Below, piece after piece: positions 21,835 through 33,593 of a stretch of 64,000 bases of DNA; positions within the stretch are counted from its first letter, which is position 1; every line of letters starts with the position of its first letter. A program made the translations under genes and the position numbers. Source of the DNA: Psococerastis gibbosa (taxonomy: Eukaryota; Arthropoda; Insecta; Psocodea; Psocidae); contig OZ020488.1 of NCBI GenBank assembly GCA_963971405.1, positions 10,481,261 through 10,545,260 on the forward strand, given 5' to 3'. A model generated the notes under the pieces. That model ran no database searches. It saw only the letters and a list, made by a program, of their open reading frames with translations, and was not told where the DNA came from.

Positions 21835-22270
21835 CAGGCTAGGTATTGGGGAATGAATTATCCATAATTTCTTCAAAAAATAATTTTTGTTCAACACAAA
21901 TCTTTGTTTGGGAAAGCAGCCTAAACATGCCCAAAGTAAAAAGGCATCGATATAAAGGTTCCGCAGAATTTTTTTTTAGTAATTTTTCATGAACATTTCG
22001 TATTTTTTTTTTTTCCCAGAACCAGACTATTAAGGGACAAGCGACCGATTGCATTTTATTTGCAATAATAACAACTACAATATATTATAATGTGAATTTA
22101 AAATAAATCGTTGGTGCCATTTTTGAGAAATAATAATTATTAAACATTTTTTTCAGTTTTATGAGGGTAAACCCCCCTCAAATTGAGACTAAAGTAGTGA
22201 CGGTAACAAGTGCAATGTCTGTAACATATTTTGATTGCATACGGGCTGCTAAAGCCAGGGGATAATTATC
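21835..22270 (-). repeat. R850 interspersed repeat, 3' half
   Basis: Reverse-strand partial copy of the ~850-bp repeat best seen at 37311 and 45584. It shares the AAAAATAATTTTT block, the GGGACAAGCGACCGATTGCA block (compare GGGGTCGCTTGCCCC) and the AACAACTACAATATAT segment. Confidence 0.6.
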
Positions 22271-22299
22271 AATTTTTCTACATTTTGTATAGTGTACTG

Positions 22300-22480
22300 T
22301 ATTGAACAAATCAAAATTGAATTGAAGTGGAACTGGGCAGAGCTAGCTCATGAAAACAATGGCAGAACTAATATTAAAGGCAAACGGCAAAAGGCAGACA
22401 AGACATCAATTTATAGGTTACTAGGGCAAAAAAGTCCGGGAAAGGCTCGGGAAAAGGTCATAACTGGGGAGGCAATCAAT
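22300..22480 (+). pseudogene. Possible LINE C-terminal remnant
   Basis: The frame at 22292-22804 starts with IELKWNWAELAHENNGR, which resembles the LKWxWAGHxARxxDGRW motif near the C-terminus of some arthropod LINEs. It is followed by a basic stretch. The rest of the frame is built from a tandem duplication and is unlikely to be protein coding. Confidence 0.35.
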
Positions 22481-22485
22481 AATGC

Positions 22486-22567
22486 AGTGCAGCGATGCAC
22501 CTCATTCAATGCACGCAGCCAGGTATCGGCTAGTGCAGCGATGCGCCTCATTCAATGCACGCAGCCT
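22486..22567. repeat. Tandem duplication, ~46-bp unit
   Basis: Two adjacent copies of GTGCAGCGATGCRCCTCATT followed by CAATGCACGCAGCC, differing at one base in the shared core. Confidence 0.85.
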
Positions 22568-22804
22568 TTTTTTCCGCGGAGAATGTGCAAACAGACAGAA
22601 ACGAACAATGCGCGCAGCCAGATATGTTCCGACAACTTCATTGGCAAAACACGGAAGATGTTGTACCTGACAATCTACAAGAATTTATTAGCCACTGTCA
22701 ACCAAGCGATTTCCATTTTTATTCGGAATTTCAAGGTGTCTCTCTCCATGGGTTCTAAAGAGACAACAAGAGAAGGAAAAAACCTTACAAGTTTAAAAAT
22801 CTAA

Positions 22805-23335
22805 TTTCATGAAATGAAAAACGTCTTTATATTAGGTGAGACGGGCTATTCTACCAGCTAACCCTTCTTGGTTTTCAAATTATTTAAAAAATCAATACGT
22901 ATAACATTTTTTGTGCAAAAAAACAACAAAAGAAAAGAGAAAATAATAATAATGTGAAAAATCAGGCACTTACTCATTCACTCTCACACTTCACACAGGG
23001 CAAATTGGACCTACTATGCCGGTTGTGTTAATAGTCATCACAGGCAGGGGAAGCACAGTCATCGAGCAATCAGGGCGGAGCCCAGGGGCGACGTTTCGGG
23101 AGTAGGAACTACTTCCATCATCAGGCTAAGTCCTGAGAAGGAACGATGGTTTTTGGACGATTGACTCATTGCTCGTGTATTCTACTCTGAATTATTGAGT
23201 AAATCCGATCCCCTTGAGAAATCGAACTACCGCTCTCCCGATTCAAATGCAAACTCTCTCTCTGCTTTTGGCTTTAATTTTATTACCAACAATTATTCGG
23301 AAAAAAATGGCTAACAAAGACAGATACATTCTCGA
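22805..23335. other. Non-coding stretch with a retroelement-like motif
   Basis: 23085-23130 reads GGCGACGTTTCGGGAGTAGG followed by AACTACTTCCATCATCAGG. GAAACGT.../...CATCATCAGG signatures of this kind are often found near the ends of retroelements. No coding sequence recognised. Confidence 0.35.
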
Positions 23336-23750
23336 CATGCTCAAGAAGAGAAAGGGCTGTCTTGCTTGTAGGTAAAGGCATAATACTCTCAGCATACCCA
23401 AGAGGAGCGGGGATGTTTACACCCTCGAGCTCTCCCAGGGTACGACCTTGTTCAACCTTGGACCAGACCTGGCCCTAGGGACTCAAACATACACTGCTAC
23501 ATATTTCACTGGCAAGGTGTCTCTCCTCATGCTTATATTATACTATTAATTTTATTGCCATAAAATCGGAAAAAAGTGTGAAACGTTTTATTGCTTGGGG
23601 GGGGGGGGGGGTAACGACCGATATACCGATATTATTCTGAGCATGCTGAAGGGGAGGAGTAACTCCCAGGGTACGACCTTGCTCAAGCTGGGGTAAGTTG
23701 AGTCTACCACCCACGGACCCAAACATACACTTGTACACATTTAATTGTAA
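23336..23750. repeat. Two diverged copies of an unclassified repeat
   Basis: CTCCCAGGGTACGACCTTG followed by ...CAACCTTGG... and ACTCAAACATACACT (about 23430-23500) recurs as CTCCCAGGGTACGACCTTGC ... ACCCAAACATACACT (23665-23735). A run of about 15 G (23597-23611) lies between them. Confidence 0.6.
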
Positions 23751-24082
23751 GTGGGGGAAACTTCATAACTAATCAATTCCATTCATGAAGTCACGTAGAA
23801 ATCATCCCCCATTGATAAGACACAATGCCCCGGTAATTTTCCCGCCAGCCACAAGCGATAATCAAACTGAAAGTCCGAATGTATAGACTGTAGCAGCACG
23901 TTCGAATTAATTTGCCATAAATTACATGTTAACGGCGTATGGTACAATGACGCATTAAAGTTGGTATGGCGTGCATGAAAAATACCGCACATGATGCACT
24001 GATGCACACTGCAAATGCGTTTCCTTCTAAAATTTTAATAACTTTCCTTCCTATCAGCACCGCTGATTAACTGTTTTCTTCA
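23751..24082. other. Non-coding stretch
   Basis: Nothing recognised. Confidence 0.5.
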
Positions 24083-24200
24083 GGTTAATCGTATACAAAG
24101 TATTTTAATAAATACATCCGTTTGACCTCTTCAGTCGTCGCCTCTGTAGGTTGGTACCCGTGTAGTTACGAGTTACGAAACGCCTCCGCTTCGGCAAAAC
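24083..24200 (-). mobile_element. SINE-1 fragment
   Basis: Reverse-strand 3' two-thirds of SINE-1: GGTTAATCGTATACAAAG tail, GACCTCTTCAGTCG, GCCTCTGTAGGTTGGTACCC and GTTACGAAACGCCTCCG. It lacks the 5' end. Confidence 0.65.
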
Positions 24201-25178
24201 TATATATTTTTTTTTTCATTTTAAAAATAAAAGAAAAAATATTTAGAATGGTACTAGAAAAATCCCTTTCGGCTCTGGCCGATCAGGTATAGGGAGATTC
24301 CGCAGACACTGCTTTTCCTCTACGCTACCTACCGGCTACCCTTTGTGTGTAATAAAAAAAAACTGCATTATTTTCCCGACCACAACATCAACACACAAAA
24401 CACTCTTGTGTTCCAAATTTCGAACCATAATGATATATATATGAAATAACTTTTACTTATGCAATTATTTTCACTTTGACTGGACGAAATCATATTCTCG
24501 TTGATTTGTAGTAAAAAGTGCTGATTACCATTATCGTAGATAATAATACGGGCTTTCAGTCAGATTTAAATTCATTCCTCTGCGACCAATATTAACTGAG
24601 ATATGAATTATATTAGATTTCAATCGGCCGCCATCATGTAACTAAATAGTGGATCTAGCTAGTTAACGAACTCGATCAAGACATTTGTGTAATCAATTTT
24701 TGTGCCAAGTTTCTTCAAAATCAGATATTTACGGAAGTTAGAGTGTTTCCTAAAATCTATATACATATATGTTGTATATACCTTATATACAGTATATAGT
24801 ATATATAACATTTTGAACGGAGGGTGGTTTAGGTTCAGGGGGTCATGAAATGAAAAGTTGTGAAGACATTTTCCGAAAGTCGAACATAGGGGGTAGGTAT
24901 ACCAGGTGCCTAAAAATCTGTCATACCAATTAGTACGAGCCTATGCCGGAAAAGTCAAGTGCGGTGCGGGCATACCGCGCCATCTCCATTTGTAGTGAAA
25001 CTCATTCTGTGCTCGTTGGCGCTTTTGGAAAGGTCTCATCAGCTTCAGAAAACCCGCAATTTGGCTCACTTCCACAAAAAGGTTGCCGACCACTGCCCTA
25101 AGATGTGGCTGTGTGAGACTCGAGGCTAACTACCGGACCCGCCCACATGCTTATAAAACACCCTCTGGCATTGATTAA
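24201..25178. other. Non-coding stretch
   Basis: Contains an imperfect TATA-rich palindrome (24762-24808). No gene or dispersed repeat recognised. Confidence 0.5.
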
Positions 25179-25606
25179 GGCGCCCATTCCACATACGTAC
25201 AACGTCAATGAAAATTATGAAATTGAAGGACATTTCAATTTCTCATTGATGGCGGCCATTCCATATGTTTTTCAAAAATTGACAATTTTCAATTGAAGTG
25301 TATGCGTTAAATTTTTGAAATTTGTTTCTTGAAATTGTATTTGTTTTCTTCGTCGCCTTATTATTTAATCCTTATTATAATTTGTATACAGAAATGCTTT
25401 CTTTTTAGAGAAATCAATTAAAATAGTTGTACTTGTCATATCACATGACGCCATTTTTTAATTTTATATTGTTTGTTTCATTGTTTGTGATTTTACTCTA
25501 TTATCAATTGATCATTGATCAATTTTAACAATGGTATAGAGTAAAATTGAAATGCCCTTCAATTTCATAATTTTCATTGACGTTGTACGTATGTGGAATG
25601 GGCACC
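25179..25606. mobile_element. Palindromic MITE (family TWA) with large-form core but small-form arms
   Basis: A 428-bp element begins GGCGCCCATTCC and ends GGAATGGGCACC, with TAA on both sides (25176-25178 and 25607-25609). The arms continue ACATACGTACAACGTCAATG as in the short hairpins. The core (ATGACGCCATTTTTTAATTT, TGATTTTACTCTAT, TGATCAATTTTAAC) is that of the concentric elements at 187 and 8326. It is a key intermediate in the arm-swapping argument. Confidence 0.87.
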
Positions 25607-25935
25607 TAAGCTGTTCATAAAATTATAATTTATGCTGTGCTTGTGTACGGTTTATAGAGGAAGGTCTAGACTTGGGTCATGTGGGATGTTCAAATGGCTG
25701 ATATACAGGAGAAGGCAATCAGAGCAAGTCCTCGGTGAATACGCCCATCCTTGACTGCCCAAGCTGCACTCTATTGTCCAACCCTGAACACTTAGGTTAG
25801 TATAATAATAGCAGACCTAAATGCTGCCTGCGCATTAAATATGTCTTCGTCTTTCCTCTTGTTGCGGCCACTGCCTGAATCTAAGGCCCCATGGCCACAC
25901 GGACTGTTCGGAACGCGCGAGTTGCCGACGCTTTT
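25607..25935. other. Non-coding stretch
   Basis: Nothing recognised. Confidence 0.5.
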
Positions 25936-26331
25936 TTGCTTTCCAATTTATACGTAGCATAAGGAAAGCTTTGTGATGGTCGAAATTTTCGATTCCGAGA
26001 TTTCAACGGATTTACACGTTTTGAGGTCCCAGGAACCCAAAAAAGGGGTTTTTACGAAATGTCTGTCTGTTCGCCGATTTCCGCGCAAACTACTCGGTCG
26101 ATTTTGATGAAATTTGGCATACAGGTTCACAAAAATCACGCCTCGAGAGAATTTTTTTTATTTTGGGCTAACTGAATTTGGGGGGTTTTATTCTCAAAAA
26201 ACTAAAAAAAAAAATCTAAAAAATCTATATCTCCAAAACGGCTCCAACGATTTCTTTTAAATTCACATATATTGTAGTCGTTATTAATGTTAACAAAATG
26301 CGGGGATAATAAATGGGGATGATAAATTGGA
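25936..26331 (+). repeat. R850 interspersed repeat, internally deleted
   Basis: Begins GCTTTCCAATTTATACGTAG, runs through AAATTTTCGATTCCGAGATT, GGTCCCAGGAACCC, CTACTCGGTCGATTTTGATG and AACGGCTCCAACGATTTCTT, then jumps from AAAATGCGGGGA straight to the 3' end ATAAATTGGAAAGCATGTTC. It is followed at once by another copy. Confidence 0.75.
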
Positions 26332-26332
26332 A

Positions 26333-27190
26333 AGCATGTTCTTTGCATACCAATTTATCCGTAGTATAAGGTAAGCTTTGTGATGGTCGAAATTTTCGAT
26401 TCCGAGATTTCAACGGGTATAGACGTTTTGAGGTCCCAGGATCCCAAAAAGTCTGTCCGTCTGGCTGTCGCTCTGTTTGACTGTCTGTATGTTTGTCTGT
26501 TCATCTATTTCCGGGCAAAGTACTCGGCCCATTTTAATGAAATTTTTCATGTAGATTCACAAAATTCATACCATTTTATTTTATTTTGGGCTAACTCAAT
26601 TTGGGGGAGGGGGGGGGGGGTTATTCTAATAAAACTCCAAAAAAGCGTCCAAAAAAATTATTTCTCAAAAACGGCTCCAACGATTTCTTTTAAATTCATA
26701 TATATTGTAGTCGTTATTAATTTTAACAAAATGCAGGGGGTCGCTTGCCCCTTGATAGTTTGCTTCTGGGGGTAAAACAATAAAAACAACTCAATTTTCA
26801 TGAAAAATGACTCAAAAATAATTATTCATCGAAACCTTTCTATCGAGGATTTCTACCTTTAGGTATGTTTTAAGTGTTCAATAGGGTAACAAAAAAGGAC
26901 TGGTTGCATTCCCAAAAACATATTTGCTGCTGTGCAAAAATTATTTTTTGAGAAATTATGGAAAATTCACGCTCCAATACATTACGTGCCATGTGTCATT
27001 GTTGTACTACTGTTACAATGTTCGTTCCAGAATATGCAATTAAGTATTAAGGCGTTTTTAATATATTGAGGTGGACCCCCCCCCCCTCGAGGGATCTGAA
27101 ATTTTGACCATAGGGAAATTACACATGTCTATATCTACTTCTTTATAAATTGGAAAGCTTGTTCGAGTAAACTCGTACCGGTTCTTTTTT
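26333..27190 (+). repeat. R850 interspersed repeat, near full length
   Basis: A complete unit on the same strand: 5' hairpin segment, CTGTCTGTATGTTTGTCTGT simple block, G-rich run (26599-26622), AACGGCTCCAACGATTTCTT, GGGGGTCGCTTGCCCCTTGA, and the 3' end ATAAATTGGAAAGCTTGTTC then GAGTAAACTCGTACCGGTTC. Open frames within it do not align between copies and are not conserved. Confidence 0.78.
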
Positions 27191-28985
27191 CATTGAAGCA
27201 AATGGGTAGTTGGAAAACGACAGAATCAACTTGAGATGTTTTTGACGTTAGCGCGTGTTCTGGACGTGTCGAGGGGAAAACCGTGCACTGGTGTGCGGCC
27301 GGCTTCAACCCAGACTCCGAAATCTTCATACGTTGACTCTGTACTACAACTATATACCTATTTTAATACACAATCTTCTTACAATTAATTATCATTAAGT
27401 ATGGGCAATAGAGTATTGCCCTGTATGTAACATCAAACAAAAGATACATAGCTTGAAATGAATATGTAAATCTACTACGCTAGAAAAGACTTCAACTTCC
27501 ATCCGAAACGTTGTCAGTTGGACTCCCACGATCGCTTCATTTTCAGGCAATGGTTATGTAAATGGGGAAAGAGATATTATGTGATGCTAGAATTGGATGG
27601 ATCCTACCTCGTTGTAGGCTAGCAGTAGCAGCTAGTTTTGGGCAGGGTATGAAGAAAAACCAAAGAGAGAAGAGACGGTAGTAGGTACATTAGCTTGGAT
27701 ATTTTATGTTTCACAATATGAATCAGAACATCATATTGGAATATTCGATCCAATAAATATAGGTCCAAGAAACATTCGAAAGTGTAATGAATGAATAACG
27801 ACTTTATTGCAATACAATTAATGGGCGAAAAATAAGACAATAAAGTTATTTTTTCATGTTAACCATAACTTAATAGCAGTATACATAGTAATATTTAACT
27901 TAAATGATATGGAATATAAAGGGGGGGGGGGAAAGGTAATATAGGAGGGGGCTTATGAGGGGGAAAGGGGGGGGGGTCCATTGTAACAACGAAATTCAGA
28001 TTCAAATCGTATACTTCAACATAAACATTCCAATGTTGAACCCGCGCCAACGACAGAGACTGTGTTATGTATGAATTGAAAGTCCCTTGCCACCCTTAAG
28101 GGGGTACTAACAAGGTAGATAAAGAAGAAGAAGAATGGACCTCAACAGTCCACTTGCCTATAGGTATTCATCCAACCATAAACGATGTAAACACGGATCA
28201 TATTGTAGAAGTGAAAAGTGAGGTCTCGGACTAATCAAACGCATTACAACAACGCCATACCGAGAAGAGAGATCTGACATAGTGTAAAAACCAGAAATTT
28301 CAATTTATTACAATCAATCAGTTGATGAACGTCCAGGGAAACCAAAATTTTTAAATACGTGCGGTCGCGCGGGGGCAAAGGTTAAAAGTGAGGTTGGAAA
28401 GCATTACAGGTTCAGGTAGCAGCTGAAGGTGCAGTGGCCTTGGGGAAAGTTACAAGGTTGCCGCCAAGGCCACCTCACCTGCCGCAAACTCCTTTTGGTC
28501 AATAATGTGGATTCGCGCACAAGACAATAGAAATCGTTAAGGCCTTATATGTAACTAAAACGTAAATGGAAGACACTTTACGAGGAAATGACCCATTCAT
28601 ATATTGTGATAGTAATTTGGAGATAACTGCAGGGGAAAAGCCTTCTACAGGTATGCAAGGAAGGACTTTTGTATGGACTTAGGTCAACTTATTGTTGCTC
28701 CCTTGTCCAATGCCAATGACCCCACGGATTTCGGACATTATTTATATTGTTTCCGTATGATTTTTTGGCCATGGGCAGACGGTTATACGTCCTTGATGTC
28801 AACCCACACCGGTTACAAGCGATAATGGGGTACAATATACACAATCAAATTTTCCAGAAAACATCGATGGTAGGGAGATTAGGCGACATCTCTTAATTGA
28901 AATGTTCCTCTATATTTCCTGCTGCCGGCACAGTTATGGAACTTGGAATGAGTTTAATAGCTATGACTAACTATTAGTATAATTA
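27191..28985. other. Non-coding stretch with G runs
   Basis: Contains poly-G tracts at about 27921-27930 and 27966-27974, and a family X fragment near 28790. 28085-28130 reads AAGGGGGTACTAACAAGGTA then a (GAA)n run, resembling 12165-12185. No gene recognised. Confidence 0.45.
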
Positions 28986-28989
28986 TATA

Positions 28990-29165
28990 ATTACACAGGC
29001 TTTCACGGCCGGAGTTACGTGAAGTAGAATTCGAGCAACTGCTATTGAGCCTCCGAGATACAATCTTAGAAGTCTACACAGTACCACTGAAGATGTCGAC
29101 CGCAGATGTTGAAGAAACGTTTGAAAGTACGCTTTCCAAACGACGACGGCCTATCATCCCGGATT
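28990..29165 (+). repeat. Retroelement-like repeat fragment (GGCTTTCACGGCCGG)
   Basis: Begins CAGGCTTTCACGGCCGGAG and later has GAAACGTTTGAAAGTACGCT. The same landmarks appear in reverse at 39445-39590 (GAAACGTTGGGACGC ... CCGGCCGTGAAAGCC). The two copies are diverged between them, and the class was not determined. Confidence 0.5.
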
Positions 29166-29940
29166 GTGCTGCTTCACCACGGAACTATTAGCAATTTATG
29201 GTTGTTCCCACCTACTTCCAGGAAACCTTTCTTCGAGTAAATGTGACAGCTTATCGACAGTTAACACAATTTCACCTTCATGAAAGTATTTACTGACTTC
29301 ATTTCAATTTCAGGACATAGAGGACGTGGCGAGTGGAGCCAGAAATTTAAAAAAAAAAATGGCGCGAAGCAAGTGTCTCATCTCTCTTATACAGAAGTCT
29401 AGACGAGCCCACCAATAAAACTGCCAAGACTGACAGGATAGATTTGGAGGCAATGACTCAGCTGCCTCATTTAGATGTGACATGTCTCACAGGCCCACGT
29501 AAACGAGTAGTTACCGTCACCAACACGGGCAACATTCAAAGTACACTTATACATAATTCACCATTACAAGGGCAACAGCTACGCCTCGCCTAAGGGGGAG
29601 AATTTTTTAAAAGGGAAAGGACATTTGAAAGCATTTCCTGTCATTTACATGCTATTGCAGGACCCTGGGACGAACATGCTGCGCTTTTTTTTATAAATTA
29701 AAACAAAGTCATCGGGCCAATCCTAACTCAGTCTAAGGGCGGTTCCCAGCATCGCTTGAAAAGTCACAATAAGGAATACTGCACGGCACCACCATGGTAT
29801 TCATCACCGATTCTTTTCAAGCGACGGTGCAATTGGGAACGGACCTAAACACCACTGCGAGCAACCACCTGACAAAGACAAAAATGGGAACTAGCTTACA
29901 GAATATCTGGGACGGGAAAATTCTTCAAAGCTTTTAACCC
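29166..29940. other. Non-coding stretch
   Basis: Nothing recognised apart from a short A run near 29350. Confidence 0.5.
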
Positions 29941-29953
29941 ATCCCCTCCTCGA

Positions 29954-30283
29954 GTGCCATGGTTCAAACAGATTGAAAAAGCACCTAGGCGAATGGCGGT
30001 ATCTCTTTGCCGATTAAGGGCGGACCACGGTCTTAGCCCTAGTTATATTCACAAAATTTTGAGGAGAGGCAACAGCCCTGCTTGTACTTATTGCGGTTCG
30101 ATAGAGGGCAGTTTTGAACATCTTTTTATGACCTGTCCCAGCTTCAATGTGCCACGCTCAGTGCTTTTTAATAAATTAACTACGCAGACCACAGTTCCTT
30201 TCACATACACCCAGCTCCTGAGTGACGTCTCTGTGTTTAGCATCCTAGACGAATTTATTACTGATTGCAATTTCGACGTATAA
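29954..30283 (+). pseudogene. LINE ORF2 C-terminal zinc-knuckle fragment
   Basis: A 109-residue frame carries an RLRADHGLSPSYIHKI segment and then CTYCGSIEGSFEHLFMTCPS. This is a C-x2-C-x8-H-x4-C finger of the type at the end of Jockey/I-clade non-LTR retrotransposon ORF2 proteins. The frame is intact from the finger to its stop, followed by an A-rich tract (30316-30335), so only the 3' tip of the element was inserted. Confidence 0.78.
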
Positions 30284-30859
30284 ATGAACTTCGTTCATGG
30301 CTGAATGTTTTCAAAGAAAAAAAAAATGAAGAAAAAACACCTGACAGTCCCACGAATGAAAGGAGTTGGCAAATCGTCAATAGATATTAAAACAATAAAA
30401 ATCAATTTTCAGGCAATCTATGCGTTGACTCTGTAGACTGTAGAGGAAAAAGAAAGGTTAATAATAATAATATGTCCATAAAAAGTCTTTAAAATTTTCG
30501 CGTGCCATTGATCGAGGCCCTGTAAGTGGCAAAAAGCTATTAAGAAGTTGCATACAAAAATCCTGGAAATTACTTGATTGTATCATTTAACAGAAATACA
30601 TATTTATTTATTTAACATTAAAAAAAAATCATTTTTAGGGTTTCTCTTAGAAATATAAGCTGGAATGGGCGTTATTTGAAATTAATGTCAAAAAATGTTT
30701 AACTACGACCCGACAACGATAGGGGATGGCACTTTGAACACTTATAAAAATCGAATAAACTCGGTGTTCCGCTTATGCAAGTTTTCAAATACAAAGTGTT
30801 CCAAGTGCCATGGTGGTCGGGTAGTACTTGTAGACATGCCCAATCAAACATGTTTCATG
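30284..30859. other. Non-coding stretch
   Basis: Nothing recognised beyond the A-rich LINE end. Confidence 0.5.
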
Positions 30860-30925
30860 CTCGTATCTATACATTAATAAATAGGAAAGCATGAACGGGT
30901 TCACTAGTACCGGTTCTTTTTCTAA
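30860..30925 (+). repeat. R850 repeat, 3' end only
   Basis: ATAAATAGGAAAGCATGAAC followed by GGGTTCACTAGTACCGGTTC, matching the 3' terminus of R850. The 5' part is absent. Confidence 0.55.
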
Positions 30926-30980
30926 GTTACATTTTTCACACCTACACGTACTTATGAACTACTTGCAATATGTACTGTAA

Positions 30981-31120
30981 GGCGCAAATTCCACCGACCT
31001 CATTTTTGATAGTCAGCGTGACATTGACGTGCTAGCAGACATTAAAGACAGTCTAATAATGTCTGCCACCACGTCAATGTCACGGTAACTATAAAAAACG
31101 AGGTCGGTGGAATTTGCGCC
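30981..31120. mobile_element. Palindromic MITE (family TWA), short hairpin form
   Basis: A 140-bp hairpin begins GGCGCAAATTCC and ends GGAATTTGCGCC. The arms are CACCGACCTCATTTTTGATA... with the central motif GTCTGCCACCACGTCAATG. The flanking trinucleotides (TAA left, ATA right) no longer match exactly. Confidence 0.8.
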
Positions 31121-31926
31121 ATAGTCAACATCGACTCCCTTCTCCAACACAAAAAATTCACGTCAATACGTAAACGTATAATGAACCAAACTGGCAATAA
31201 GCAGGATAGCCTGCAAGCAGAAAGTTCATGCCACTTTGAAAAAGAATGAAATTTTTCTCGAGGGGGCTTTATAGCCTTGGGCTCCCCGAAGTCGCCAGCC
31301 TCCCCCTCTCTCAAACTAAACTACCCTTATATCTTCATCTTAACAGACTCGATAGTCTCAATCCACCCCCTTGTATCTCCTTCGAATTACTTGATGCAAA
31401 CTCAGTACGCTCATTATTACAGTTAGAGCAGCCAAGCCTGGGTTTTTCAAGGTTACGTAGGCAGTTCATACCATCCCTTGAAAAGCATCGGTAACTTTTC
31501 AAGCTATAATGGGAACCGCGAAGGAATTTTAATCGCTCCTATGGGTTCTGCCGACATCCCGAAAAACAACGATCACTTCTGCTTCTAAAAATGGCGGCTA
31601 TATTTATTTTTATTTCGAATTAAGAGGCAGCTTACCGTTGACAATAGTCACCCAAAATAGGTTGGTTTTAAATGTTTTATTTCAGTTAATACTTAAGTTA
31701 TAACGAAACTTATTGTATTGTACAGGGTAAGATCGATGGGTATTCCAAATATAAATAGCTCCTTGATTTGCCAACTGTTTTAACTGCAAAAAAGCATTCA
31801 TTGTTTCCTCTTTTTTTACGTCCAATCGTCGTACCTGCAAGCTTGTAAAAAAATTGAAAATTTCTTGGCTGAAGTGTAGGAGATAGACATAAATTAAAAC
31901 CACCGGAAAAAACCTTGGAACGCTCT
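31121..31926. other. Non-coding stretch
   Basis: 31640-32014 merges into the next inverted-repeat element. No gene recognised. Confidence 0.45.
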
Positions 31927-32215
31927 CCAGCAGCCTGATCGAGGCGATTATAATACCGGGGTTAAATAAATACCCTAGGATTATAACTGTAAACAAACAA
32001 ATTTTGAATAGCACTTTCCATTATAAAATTATCTTGTTTACATTTTTAATACCAGGGGATTAAATAAATACCGGGGTTAATATAAAACTCTGGTATTACA
32101 AATGCAAACAAGATAATTTTATAATGGAAAGTGCTATTCAAAATTTGTTTGTTAACAGTTTTAATCACAGGAGTAAGTTAATACTAATCGCCATGATCAG
32201 TCTGCTGAAAGGTAG
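31925..32215. mobile_element. MITE-P inverted-repeat element, compound copy
   Basis: Begins CAGCAGCCTGATCGAGGCGA and ends TCGCCATGATCAGTCTGCTG. Between these lie GATTATAATACCGGGG, then ACAAATTTTGAATAGCACTT in one orientation and its complement AAGTGCTATTCAAAATTTGT further on, giving a long palindrome about 290 bp overall. Related copies are at 33405 and 34160, with weak traces at 39740 and 48420. Confidence 0.78.
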
Positions 32216-32554
32216 CATTTTGCAGTTGGAACAGTTGGCCAATCAAGGAGCGAAATATACATAAATGGCGGATAAAAATAAAAGCAAGGCAGTAAGCAAA
32301 CAAAGCCAGCTTAATTATATGGAGCAAGGCAGCGGAAACGAGTAAGCATGCCAGATGAAGAAAGATTAAGAAACACAAGTAGCGTGAACGGAGCAGACGA
32401 TTGAATTGCAGATTTAGTTCCGAAACTTGTAAAAAGCATCGTGGCAGAAGACAGGCTAACTACAGCTCTCTTGACCTTTTCATTTCTGCTTTACAGTTTA
32501 AGAATACTTTGAATACTAATTATAAGCGGTTATTCATTTCCTATGCATAGTTTA
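32216..32554. other. Non-coding stretch
   Basis: Nothing recognised. Confidence 0.5.
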
Positions 32555-32960
32555 GTACTAATAAGGAAAGCTTTCTAATTGTAAAAAATATTCCATTTAG
32601 AGGTTTCAACGGACTTTTCCGTTATGAAGTTCCAAGGCTGAAAGGCTGTATGTTCGCCGATTTGCGGCAGACAAACTACTCGATGGATTTAGATGAAAAC
32701 CGGTATTTAAGTTCATTAAAATCAAATCTCGGGACGATTTCTTCCATTTTGGGCTTGCTCCATTTCCCGGGGTTTGCGCCCCCCCCCCCCATCCCAACCA
32801 CCAAAAAACGGCCTAAATAAAATTATAGAAAACGACTCTTTTTTTAAATTCACTTGTAACCTATTATAGTCTTTTTTAATGTGAGCATCCCCCTTGATAG
32901 TTTTTTTTCTGGATACAAAAAGATAAGAATAAACTCAATTTTCACGGAAAATGATTTATG
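32555..32960 (+). repeat. R850 repeat, degenerate
   Basis: Recognisable through the order AAGGAAAGCTTTCTAATTGT, TTTCAACGGACTTTTCCGTT, AACTACTCGATGGATTTAGA, a C12-like run (32779-32790, complementary in type to the G run of other copies) and CCCCCTTGATAG. It is more diverged than the other copies. Confidence 0.6.
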
Positions 32961-33404
32961 ATTTTTTTCACATGCGGCAGATGAATTCAGTGGTACTGGG
33001 GTAACGCAAACATTGGGGTTCACATGGGTCCAGAAGCAAAAGACAACACTAGTGAGCTGGGAATGTTGAGCTGCAGATCCCTATGTAATCCCAGATTGCA
33101 TTTTTCAAATTTTGGGCGGCGCGGGATCTTTGCCAATGATAAGAGAACTGAGTTCCAAAGAAAAGGGAACTGAGCTACCGATTGGTGAAGAAATTATTAT
33201 GATAAAGTGTTGATGAAGTGGGTAGTACTAAGAGTTCTTTATAGGAGAGATGGGACATTGGAGGGCGCCAAAAATATTGTTTTTAATCCTGGGCCCATGT
33301 TCTGCGTTTTTTTTTCAATGGCAGACCATAAAAGACATGACATAAATTAAAAAACAATTATTTTTAGCGGGGAGCGAATGCCCCGTCTTTTTTTTCTATA
33401 TATA
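32961..33404. other. Non-coding stretch
   Basis: Nothing recognised. Confidence 0.5.
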
Positions 33405-33406
33405 GA

Positions 33407-33593
33407 GCTCCAGCAGCCTGATCATGACGATTATAATACCGGTATTTATTTAATCCCCTGGTATTAAAAATGTAAACAAACAAATTTTGAATAGCACTTT
33501 CAATTATAAAATTATCTTGTTTACATTTTTAATACCAGGGGATTAAATAAATACCGGTATTATAATCGCCATGATCAGGCTGCAGGAGTACCG
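33407..33593. mobile_element. MITE-P, compact copy
   Basis: A ~187-bp hairpin: CTCCAGCAGCCTGATCATGA then CGATTATAATACCGGTATTT, turning round near 33495 and returning as AATACCGGTATTATAATCGC and CATGATCAGGCTGCAGGAG. Arm identity is very high, which suggests a young insertion. No clear target duplication. Confidence 0.85.

Noticed and set aside
22292..22804. 170-residue open frame
   Set aside because: It spans a tandem duplication and low-complexity sequence. Only its first ~25 residues resemble a LINE tail, so it is not called as a gene.
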